Of a DNA stretch of 64,000 bases, positions 17,283 through 25,009 are shown one piece after another (the first letter of the stretch is position 1; the number at the start of each line of letters is the position of its first letter). The notes below the pieces were generated by a model. The model saw nothing but the letters and a program-made list of their open reading frames with translations, did no database searches and was not told the DNA's origin. This DNA is from JAJZNI01 sp035624785 (lineage in GTDB: Bacteria; Chloroflexota; Dormibacteria; Aeolococcales; Aeolococcaceae). The stretch is from positions 1 to 64,000 of the forward strand of contig DASPQV010000028.1 of NCBI GenBank assembly GCA_035624785.1. The letters are read 5' to 3'. The position numbers and the translations under genes are program-made.

Positions 17283-20144
17283 ATGGTGGACAGCGGCTTC
17301 GGTGAGACCTCCAGCCGGGACCTGGACGACTCTCAGCGAGAGGCGGTCGAGCACGGCGAGGGGCCCTGCCTGGTGCTGGCGGGTCCCGGCTCGGGCAAGA
17401 CCCGGGTGATCGCGGAGCGGTTCCTCCGCCTGGTAGCCCAGGGCACTCCGACCGAGCGCCTCCTGGTGCTCACCTACACGCGCAAGGCCGCCGCGGAGAT
17501 GCGGGATCGGGTGGAGCGGATCCACGGGCCCTTCGACGGCGAGCCGCCTCTGCTCAACTACCACTCCTTCGCCCAGCGGGTGCTCCGCCGGTGGGGATGG
17601 CGGCTGGGCATCTCCCCCGCTTTCCGGATCGCCGACGAGGCGGAGCGCTGGCTGATCACCGAGGCGATCCTCGACGAGCTGCGTCCGCGGACCCTCCACA
17701 ACCCCCTCCGGCCCCACGAGCTGATCGATCCCATCCTCGACCTCATCGAGAAGGCCAAGCAGGAGCTGGTGACTCCCGACGAGTACGCGGATTGGGCGGA
17801 GCGCCGCCAGGCCCGGGCCGAGAGCTCGCTGGAACGGGAGATGCTGTCCCGGCACCGGGAGTGTGCCGAGGTCTACCGGCGCCTCCAGCACCGCTTCCTG
17901 GAGCGGGCCGTCCTCGACCACGACGACACCATCCTGTATGCGGAGCGGCTGCTCCGCGACGATCGCGAGGTCGGTGAGGCGGTGGCGGGCTCCATCGACT
18001 TCGTCATGGTCGACGAGTACCAGGACACCAACTACGGGCAGGCGAGGATGGTCGAGGCGCTCGCGGGGTCCCGGGGCAACGTGCTGGTGGTCGCCGACGA
18101 CGACCAGTCCATCTACAAGTTCCGGGGCGCGTCGCTGGCCAACCTGGACCGCTTCGCGCGCATCTACCCGGAGCACCGGCGAGTGATCCTGAACGTCAAC
18201 TACCGCTCCCGTCAGGAGATCGTCGAGTCGAGCCGGGCGATCATCGCCGGGGCTCCCCCCGGCTCTCGCATCGAGAAGCACCTGGTGGCGGCCCGGGGCG
18301 CCGGCGGCGCGGTGGAGATCTGGCACGCGGAGGACGAGCGCGCCGAGGCGGTGGCTGTCGCGGAGGACTGCGGTCGCCTGGTCGCCTCCGGCACCGATCC
18401 CTCGGAGATCGCCTGGCTCTTCCGCCGCCACGAGGACATGCGCTCCGCAGTGCGCGCCCTCCAGGAGGCGGGCGTACCCTACGCAGTCCACGGCGGGCGC
18501 GGATTCTTCCAGTCCAGGGAGATCAAGGACCTGCTGGCTCTGCTCCTCGCCGTGGCCGACCCCACCGACTCCCAGGCGGTGCTCCGCTGCCTCCACCTCC
18601 CCGCCTTCCCGGTCAGCGGGACCGGCCGGCTCCTGCTCGGCCGCGCCGCCCACGACCTCGAGCTGCCGCTGTGCTCGCTGATCGCGGCGGGCCTGCCCGA
18701 CCTGGACGCTGACGATGCCGCGTCGGCACGCCGGCTGGTGGACGCGCTGGTCGACCTCCACGGCCAGTCGGGCCGCGAGGACGTCCGCGATCTCTTCTAT
18801 TCGGCCTTGGAAACAAGCCGCTTCCTGGGGATCCTGGAGAGCGGCGACGACCGGGAGAGAGCCCAGATCGGTGCCAACCTCAACAAGTTCGGCGAGCTCC
18901 TGGAGGCGTTCGCGGACTGGAGCGACGACCGCAGCCTCGGCCTCGCCCTCCGCTACCTGGACATCCTCCGAGAGAGCCGGGCGGCCGACGAGATCGCCTC
19001 CGTGGAGTCCACGGAGGCGGGCGTCAACCTGCTCACCGCCCATTCCGCCAAGGGCCTGGAGTGGCCGGTGGTCTTCCTGGGGCGGTGCAGCGAGGAGCGC
19101 TGGCCGGGGTCGAGCGGCTTCCCGGCGCGGCTGGCCCTCCCCGACGAGCTGGTCCCGGAGCCAGCCCCGGAGGGCGAGGCCTACCGTGACGAGGAGCGCC
19201 GCCTCCTCTACGTCGCTGCCACCCGGGCCAGAGACCGCCTGGTCCTGGTCCACTCCCGTCGCTATCCGCACTCCTTCCGAGACGAGCGGCCCAGCCCGTT
19301 CCTGGCCGGCCTGGCAGGGATCGGCGCGGTCCACCGCCGCGGCATCCAGGGCTCGGCCCCGCCGGCGCCCCGCCGCCCGGTCAGCCCCGGAGGTGGCGTC
19401 GCCGCTCCACTGCGCGCGTCGGTCTCCGACCTCGCCGCCTTCCGGGACTGCCCGCGCCGCTACTCCTATCGCGCCGTCTACCGGCTGCCCGTGCCGGAGT
19501 CGCCCGGGCGCTGGTTCGGGGTGATGATGCACGGCGCCCTGCAGGCGCTGGCGGGGCGCCGCCACGACGGCGCCAACCCCGGTCCGGACGATGCCGCCAG
19601 GATCTGGGCTGAGCGGTGGGAGCTGGCCCGGGGCCCAAAGGGCAGCCATGCCGACCTGCGCGAGCTCGGCGAGGCGCAGCTGCGCCGCTACGTCGCCTCA
19701 CCCGGATGGCTGGATCGAGTGCCCCTGGAGGTGGAGCGCTCCTGGATCCTGGCCGTGGGGGTCGGCGAGGTGACCGGCCGCTTCGACCGGGTGGACCGCG
19801 CCGCTGATGATGGCGGCCGGGTGGTGGTCGACTACAAGACCGGACCGCCGCGGGCGGAGCAGGCCCTGCAGCGCGACCTCCAGGTCCGCGCCTACGCCGT
19901 GGCCCTGGCTCGCCAGCTGCGCCGGGACGACGTCACCGTCGAGCTCCACTGGCTGCAGACGGCGGAGGTCAGCACCCTGCAGTTCGACCGCGGTGCGCTC
20001 GGCCGCCACCTGGTCCAGGTCGAGAGCGTCGCCCGGGAGCTCGCCGACGCCCATCTCCGCCACGACTTCCCGGCCAAGCCGGCAGGGTGGCGCTGCCGTG
20101 GCTGCGAGTTCCGGACCGTGTGCGACGAGGGTCGGAGCAGCTAG
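17283..20144 (+). CDS. UvrD/PcrA-type helicase fused to a Fe-S PD-(D/E)XK nuclease domain (AdnAB-like)
   Basis: The N-terminal two thirds form a superfamily 1 helicase. It has LDDSQREAVEH (Q motif), Walker A AGPGSGKT at residues 33-40, the DEYQDT box near 244-249, VADDDQSIYKFRG, YRS (motif IV), and C-terminal motifs TAHSAKGLEWPVVF and EERRLLYVAATRARDRL. The C-terminal part (about 715-953) is a RecB-type nuclease with VVVDYKTG at about 847-854. Its cysteines C723, C938, C941 and C947 are placed like the Fe-S staple of AddB/Cas4-type nucleases. This layout matches AdnA/AdnB double-strand-break resection subunits; no second subunit is adjacent. The start ATG at 17283 gives 953 residues; an ATG at 17256 is possible. 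It is divergent from rpsU. Confidence 0.92.
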   Translation: MVDSGFGETSSRDLDDSQREAVEHGEGPCLVLAGPGSGKTRVIAERFLRLVAQGTPTERLLVLTYTRKAAAEMRDRVERIHGPFDGEPPLLNYHSFAQRVLRRWGWRLGISPAFRIADEAERWLITEAILDELRPRTLHNPLRPHELIDPILDLIEKAKQELVTPDEYADWAERRQARAESSLEREMLSRHRECAEVYRRLQHRFLERAVLDHDDTILYAERLLRDDREVGEAVAGSIDFVMVDEYQDTNYGQARMVEALAGSRGNVLVVADDDQSIYKFRGASLANLDRFARIYPEHRRVILNVNYRSRQEIVESSRAIIAGAPPGSRIEKHLVAARGAGGAVEIWHAEDERAEAVAVAEDCGRLVASGTDPSEIAWLFRRHEDMRSAVRALQEAGVPYAVHGGRGFFQSREIKDLLALLLAVADPTDSQAVLRCLHLPAFPVSGTGRLLLGRAAHDLELPLCSLIAAGLPDLDADDAASARRLVDALVDLHGQSGREDVRDLFYSALETSRFLGILESGDDRERAQIGANLNKFGELLEAFADWSDDRSLGLALRYLDILRESRAADEIASVESTEAGVNLLTAHSAKGLEWPVVFLGRCSEERWPGSSGFPARLALPDELVPEPAPEGEAYRDEERRLLYVAATRARDRLVLVHSRRYPHSFRDERPSPFLAGLAGIGAVHRRGIQGSAPPAPRRPVSPGGGVAAPLRASVSDLAAFRDCPRRYSYRAVYRLPVPESPGRWFGVMMHGALQALAGRRHDGANPGPDDAARIWAERWELARGPKGSHADLRELGEAQLRRYVASPGWLDRVPLEVERSWILAVGVGEVTGRFDRVDRAADDGGRVVVDYKTGPPRAEQALQRDLQVRAYAVALARQLRRDDVTVELHWLQTAEVSTLQFDRGALGRHLVQVESVARELADAHLRHDFPAKPAGWRCRGCEFRTVCDEGRSS

Positions 20145-20206
20145 TTTCGGCGAAGGCCCTGGCGGGCTCGGAGTCCCAAAAGCCTTGAGCCGGGTAGGTG
20201 GGGCTC

Positions 20207-23050
20207 TCAGCGCGATCGAGACAGACCGGGCACCCAGAACTCCACCGAGGTGCCCGCTCCCGGTTCACCGGTGATGCGCCACCAGCCGCCGGCAAGACGA
20301 GCGCGCTCTTCCATCACCACGAGTCCCATGTGCCCAGGAGCGGCCCCCGGGGTCAGGCTGGTGGGAACGCCGAGCCCGTCGTCTCGAATTCGCACCAGCG
20401 TCCCCTCCTCCACGGTCTCCACATCGACGTCGACACGCTTCGCCCCGGAGTGCTTGCGGACGTTTTGCAATGCCTCCTGAGCGATCCTGAAGAGCACCGT
20501 TCTGGCGCTGGCTTCCGGCTCGCGGCTCACCGAGGCATGGACAGCGTGGTGGATCCCGGTGTCTTGAGTCAGCGGCTCGAGCTGGGCTCGAAGGGCAGCG
20601 ACGAGGCCCTGGAGCTCCAGCCCCGGCGGGCGAAGCTCGAAGAGCATCTCGCGCAAGTGGTGACTCGCCTGCAGGACCAGCTCCTGGACCACATCGATGC
20701 TGCCGCCGTCCGCCTCGGGATGCGGGCCGCGGAGGGTTTCCAGCCTGAGGGTGATCGCGGTCATCAACTGCACGACGTCGTCATGGAGATCAGCTGCGAT
20801 CCGGTGCCTCTCCTCCTCCTGGGCGGTGACCAAGTGGCCGAGCAGCGCGCGCCGCTGGCCATCCAGACGGGTCAGCTCGGTGACGGTTGCGTGCAGGTCG
20901 TCCTCGACCCGGCTCCGCTCCATCGCCAGGGAGAGCACGTCCGCGACGGAGCGAAGCCACTTGGCGTCATCCTCGCTGAAGAATCGCGGCTGCAAGGAGT
21001 GGGCGAAGAGAACGCCATAGGGGGAGTCACGAGGGCCAACCGCCATCGCCAGCGCGCTTCGAATGCCGATGTCGCGGAGAGGCGGACTCAGCCAGATGTC
21101 GCTGTGCTGGTAGTCGGGAACCGCCACCGGGTTCCGCGAACTCAGGGCCCGGCCTGCCAGCGGCACCTCGCTGAGGGGAAGGACGACCTGGGCCCGCCGA
21201 GGCAGGCCGTAGGACGCCACCTTGACCATCGAGTCGTCCCGGAGCAGCGCGAACACGGAGATCTCGGTCCCCAACCCCTGGGCGGTCACACGGGTTGCCC
21301 CCTTGGCGAGCGGCAGCAGCTTGGCCCCACCCAACCCCTGGCGGGCCAAAGCGGCCAGCCGGCTCTGCTGCGCGGCGTGCGCCTGGAGCCGCTGCTGACT
21401 GCGCTTCTGACGGGTGATGTCCATCACCGCGCCGAGCAGGAGGGGCGTCGAGCCTCCCTCCCTTTCGAACAGGCGAGCCTGGACCGCCACCCATCGCACC
21501 TCACCGTGCCCCAGGGAAAGCCGTATCTCGCTGCGCCAGTCCCCAGCCCGCGGGTCGTAGCGCATCACGGTGGCGAGGTCGTCCGGGTGGATCCTGTCCA
21601 GGACCTCCTGGGCCGAGACCGGTGTGTCCGCGGAGAATCCGCAGATCCGGCGCGCGATCGGCGACAGCACCAGCTGCCGGTCCGCGCCGAGGCTGCTCAT
21701 CCACACCCCGAGCCCGGCCAGCTCCTCCGCCTGGTGGAGGCGCTCCTGGAAGGCTCGGAAGGCCTCGTCGGCGCGCTTCCGCTCGCTGACATCCTGGACG
21801 ATCACCACGGCGCCGATCGTCTGGTCGTCCTGCACCAGCGGGACGGCCGAATACTCGACGTCCACCCGGGACCCGTCAGCTCGCGAGAACGCGGTTTGGA
21901 CCCGGCGATGCCGAATTCCTTCCCGAAGGGTCAGCTGGATCGGGCCTTCCTCGGCGGGGTGCGAACGGTCGTCAGGCCGTGCACCGCGCAGGGCCGCGGC
22001 CCAATCGTGGCCGACCAACTCGGCCTCGGTCCGGCCCAGGATCTCGCTGGCGGCCCGGTTCACCAGCGTCAGCTTCCCGTCCAGGCCGATGACCAAGACA
22101 CCCTCAGCGGCCGAATCCAGCACCGCGGCCAGGCGGTTCGCGGCGGCCTCACGCTCCCGGATCAGCTCGGCCTGGCGCTGCTGCGCCAACCGGCTCTCGG
22201 TCACCTCGCGGAGCACGAGGAGCACGTCGTCGCCGCAGGCCGCCGCCTTGAGAGCGAAGTAGCGGACCCCTCCGCTGAACCCGAGCGCCTCCATGGGCAC
22301 GGGGATGGCGTCGACCTGGAAGGTATCGCCGGTCGTCGCGGTCCGAACCAGCTGGGGGATGATGAGCGCCGCCGCCTGCGGATACAGCTCGCTGGCGCGC
22401 CTCCCGGCGAACCGCAGCGCCCTATCCCCCCACTGCGAGCGCTGCTCCGAGCCCAGGTTCTGGTGCTCGACCCGGAAGTCGACGATTCGGCCATCCGAAT
22501 CGCGGATCGGGCTCAGCAGCATGACGCTGTCCAGCATCGCCTCGAGCGCCGTCCGGAGCCGCCGCTCAGACATCTCGATGGCGTCGGAGAGGCGCTGCTG
22601 CACCTCCGAGCCGTCGGTGGCCACCAGGACCACCCCTCGGAAACGCTCGGTGGCCAGCGGCTGGGCGGACAGGTGGACCGGGAGGCTCGTGTCGCCATGC
22701 CGGAGACCGACGTCGAGGGTGCCGCCATCCGCCAGCAGCCCCGGGAGGCTGGCTCTCAGCCTCCGCGCACCGGGCCGATCGAGGCCGGTGAGGGGATGCC
22801 CGGCGAGGCTGGCCACCGGCTTGCCGATCATCCGGGCGAAGGCCGGGTTGGCGAAGACGACGATACCGGCGGGATCGAGCACAACCACACCCTCGGCCAT
22901 GGCGTTCATGGCCAACCAGGAGGTCTCCGCAGCGCTGTCGGGGCCACGCGGCGGTGCGGCGGCGGGACCGACCTGGCTGGACACCGCAGCCGAGCTCCCC
23001 GGAGATGCCGTTAGTGTCACCACCTGTCGCCTGACCCGGATGGTCGCCAT
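20207..23050 (-). CDS. multi-PAS/GAF sensor histidine kinase (NarL-partner type), copy 1
   Basis: A 947-residue cytosolic kinase with no membrane segment. In order: PAS (about 45-150), PAS-like (165-290), PAS (305-425, ending VIVQDVSERKRADEA), PAS (435-550, ending VMDITRQKRSQQ), GAF (about 570-715), HisKA_3 dimerisation domain with the phospho-acceptor H756 in EEERHRIAADLHDDVVQLM, and HATPase (about 845-942, N box AQEALQNVRKHS, G box DDGLG). The HisKA_3 class normally partners NarL/DosR-type regulators, and one lies at 29136-29825. The TetR gene ends 5 bp upstream on the same strand, so the two are probably co-transcribed. It is a clear paralogue of the kinase at 25006-27930. Confidence 0.93.
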   Translation of the reverse strand: MATIRVRRQVVTLTASPGSSAAVSSQVGPAAAPPRGPDSAAETSWLAMNAMAEGVVVLDPAGIVVFANPAFARMIGKPVASLAGHPLTGLDRPGARRLRASLPGLLADGGTLDVGLRHGDTSLPVHLSAQPLATERFRGVVLVATDGSEVQQRLSDAIEMSERRLRTALEAMLDSVMLLSPIRDSDGRIVDFRVEHQNLGSEQRSQWGDRALRFAGRRASELYPQAAALIIPQLVRTATTGDTFQVDAIPVPMEALGFSGGVRYFALKAAACGDDVLLVLREVTESRLAQQRQAELIREREAAANRLAAVLDSAAEGVLVIGLDGKLTLVNRAASEILGRTEAELVGHDWAAALRGARPDDRSHPAEEGPIQLTLREGIRHRRVQTAFSRADGSRVDVEYSAVPLVQDDQTIGAVVIVQDVSERKRADEAFRAFQERLHQAEELAGLGVWMSSLGADRQLVLSPIARRICGFSADTPVSAQEVLDRIHPDDLATVMRYDPRAGDWRSEIRLSLGHGEVRWVAVQARLFEREGGSTPLLLGAVMDITRQKRSQQRLQAHAAQQSRLAALARQGLGGAKLLPLAKGATRVTAQGLGTEISVFALLRDDSMVKVASYGLPRRAQVVLPLSEVPLAGRALSSRNPVAVPDYQHSDIWLSPPLRDIGIRSALAMAVGPRDSPYGVLFAHSLQPRFFSEDDAKWLRSVADVLSLAMERSRVEDDLHATVTELTRLDGQRRALLGHLVTAQEEERHRIAADLHDDVVQLMTAITLRLETLRGPHPEADGGSIDVVQELVLQASHHLREMLFELRPPGLELQGLVAALRAQLEPLTQDTGIHHAVHASVSREPEASARTVLFRIAQEALQNVRKHSGAKRVDVDVETVEEGTLVRIRDDGLGVPTSLTPGAAPGHMGLVVMEERARLAGGWWRITGEPGAGTSVEFWVPGLSRSR

Positions 23051-23055
23051 CGGCG

Positions 23056-23688
23056 TCAGCCCCCGCCCGCCCGCAGTCCCCCGACGACGGCGTCCACCAG
23101 CTGGTCGGCGTAGGCCTGGCTTGGCGGTTCTCCGGTGGTCAGGAGGTGAAGCAGAAGGCCCCCGACGATCAGCTCAGCCGGGATCTCGGGTTGGATGTCG
23201 TCGCGAAACCGGGCCTGCCTGGCGCGCTCGCCATATTCAGCCACCAGGTCGAAGTAACCGGGCATGACAGAGGCAGCGGTGAGGTTCGAGGCCGAGGGCC
23301 GAGCGCGGAGCATCGCGTCGACCAGCGCCCCGAGCACGGAGCGGAATCCGGGCTGGTCGAAGTTGAACCGCGCCTGGTCGGCTCCCCGTCGCAGGTCCGC
23401 CTCCAGGTCTCCGGTCACGCGAAGCGGTTCGCGGCCCATCGCCCGGCGAAAGGCGGCCGCGACCAGCAGCTCGCGGTTGGGCCAGCGGAGATAGACGCTG
23501 GCCCGGGACACCCCACTTCGCCGGACCACGGCGCTCATGGTCGTCTCCTGGTACCCACGCTCTGCCAGGAGGCTCAGGGTGGCCGTCAGGATCGCATCGT
23601 CGAGGTCGGGGCGCCGGGGCCGGCCCGGCCGACGAGGCGGCGTCAGGGCACCGGTGGCCGGAAGGGGGCCAGGCGATCGCCGAGCCAT
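23056..23688 (-). CDS. TetR-family transcriptional repressor
   Basis: A 210-residue protein. A basic, proline-rich N-terminus (about residues 1-25) is followed by the TetR HTH: LDDAILTATLSLLAERGYQE, then TTMSAVVRRSGVSRASVYLR with the WPNRELL end of helix 4. The C-terminal ligand domain is helical and not diagnostic, so the inducer is unknown. A palindrome at 23710-23727, 22 bp before the start codon, is the likely operator. That implies autoregulation and control of the downstream histidine kinase. Confidence 0.92.
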   Translation of the reverse strand: MARRSPGPLPATGALTPPRRPGRPRRPDLDDAILTATLSLLAERGYQETTMSAVVRRSGVSRASVYLRWPNRELLVAAAFRRAMGREPLRVTGDLEADLRRGADQARFNFDQPGFRSVLGALVDAMLRARPSASNLTAASVMPGYFDLVAEYGERARQARFRDDIQPEIPAELIVGGLLLHLLTTGEPPSQAYADQLVDAVVGGLRAGGG

Positions 23689-23706
23689 GCGATCAGGATA
23701 TCCAGC

Positions 23707-23733
23707 TAAATACTAGATGTCTAGTATTGTTAA
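23707..23733 (-). promoter_or_regulatory. TetR operator and candidate promoter
   Basis: ATACTAGATGTCTAGTAT (23710-23727) is a palindrome with perfect 8-bp arms, ATACTAGA and TCTAGTAT, around a 2-bp centre. On the minus strand a -35-like TTAACA (23733-23728) abuts it on one side. A -10-like TATTTA (23712-23707) overlaps its other end, with a 15-bp spacer. A protein bound here would block transcription of the TetR gene. The AT-rich island stands out sharply from the surrounding GC-rich DNA. Confidence 0.6.
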
Positions 23734-23764
23734 TGCCAACACCGCGGCCTGCCGGAGCAGGCGG

Positions 23765-25009
23765 CTAGGAGGCAAGGGGACGGGCGGTCGCCGCCCCAGA
23801 CGGCCCCCGGCTAGGCGGCTTGGCCAGCGGGACCGGCCGGCCGAGGTGGTTGCCCTGTCCCATGGTGACCCCGAGGGCCGCCAGCGCATCCAGCTCGGCC
23901 TGGGTCTCGATGCCCTCGGCGACCAGCTTGGCGCCGAACTCCTCGGCAAAGGTCACCAGCGTCTTGACCACGCCCTGCTGGTGCGGCGCGGCGGCGATCC
24001 CCCGCACCAGGCTCATGTCCACCTTGAGGATGTCGGGCCCGAGCTGCACGATATGGCGCAGGCTCGCGTACCCCGACCCGAGGTCGTCGACCGCCAGGCG
24101 GATGCCGGAGGACCGGAGCTCGGTGAGCACCCTCCGGATCTCCGCGTAGTCCTCGATCGGCGTGTGCTCGGTGATCTCGACGACGACCTGGTGACGCCGG
24201 CGCCGGGAAAGCTCATCGGTGAGCCCGGGGGTCAGCACGGTGGCGGGCGACAGGTTCACCGCCACGTACACGCCGCGAAGCCAGGCGGCGTCGCGGAGCG
24301 CGAGCCGAACGGCCTTCAGCTCGAGGTCGGTCAGGCAGCCGAGCTCGGCGGCGTCGTGGAACCAGAGATCCGGCGAGCGCCGCGGCATCGTGGCGAAGCG
24401 CGCCAGCGCCTCGTAGCCGACTAGCTGGCCGTTGTCCAGCCTCCGGATGGGCTGGAAGAGCATGCGCAGCAGGTCGCGCTCCAGCACCGCGCGGAGGGCG
24501 GCCCCCCGCTCGGCACGGGAGCGTAGCTCGTCGCTCTCCTGGGCGAGCCGGCTGGCCAGCTCGGTGACCACCTGGGTGGTCACATCCGGGGAGAGCGCGG
24601 CGCCGCCGGCGGCTGCGGACCGGATCGCCGCCAGCAGCTCCGCAGGTGGCGCGCTCTTGACCACGTAGCCCAGGACCCCGGCGGCCAGCATGGCGCTGAC
24701 GCTCTCGCGGTCTCCGTAGGCGCTGTAGGCGAGCGAGCGAGCCGATGGGCAGACCTCGCGGATGCCGGTGGCCGCGCGCAGACCGCCGCCACCGGGCATC
24801 TTCACGTCGAGAAGGGCCACGTCGGGCCGGAGGCGGCGGGCCGCCTCGATGGCGCTGTCGGCGTCCGGCGCGGCGGCGACGACCTCGAGGTCGGAGGCGG
24901 TCGTCAGCAGCGCCTCGAGCGCGCCGCGCACGAAGCGGTCGTCGTCGGCGATCAGCACCCGGATGTGGGCCCGGGATGCTGCTGGCTGGGCGCCAAGGTC
25001 GCTGGTCAT
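23765..25009 (-). CDS. response regulator with EAL c-di-GMP phosphodiesterase output
   Basis: A 414-residue protein. The receiver domain (about residues 15-135) has acidic D22/D23, phospho-acceptor D68 in LLDVKMPG and K118. A helical linker follows. The EAL domain (about 175-395) keeps the catalytic pattern: E200-A-L, N252 in VNLS, E278 in VEITE, D308-D309 in VDDLGSGYAS, K329 in LKVD, E365 in AEGIET and Q385. An active phosphodiesterase is therefore likely. The ATG at 25009 overlaps the stop of the upstream histidine kinase by 4 nt, so that kinase (25006-27930) is the probable cognate sensor. It should lower c-di-GMP in response to the kinase signal. Confidence 0.93.
   Translation of the reverse strand: MTSDLGAQPAASRAHIRVLIADDDRFVRGALEALLTTASDLEVVAAAPDADSAIEAARRLRPDVALLDVKMPGGGGLRAATGIREVCPSARSLAYSAYGDRESVSAMLAAGVLGYVVKSAPPAELLAAIRSAAAGGAALSPDVTTQVVTELASRLAQESDELRSRAERGAALRAVLERDLLRMLFQPIRRLDNGQLVGYEALARFATMPRRSPDLWFHDAAELGCLTDLELKAVRLALRDAAWLRGVYVAVNLSPATVLTPGLTDELSRRRRHQVVVEITEHTPIEDYAEIRRVLTELRSSGIRLAVDDLGSGYASLRHIVQLGPDILKVDMSLVRGIAAAPHQQGVVKTLVTFAEEFGAKLVAEGIETQAELDALAALGVTMGQGNHLGRPVPLAKPPSRGPSGAATARPLAS

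Noticed and set aside
17148..19649. 833-codon minus-strand frame opposite the helicase gene
   Set aside because: No conserved motif, and the plus-strand frame contains complete helicase and nuclease motifs.
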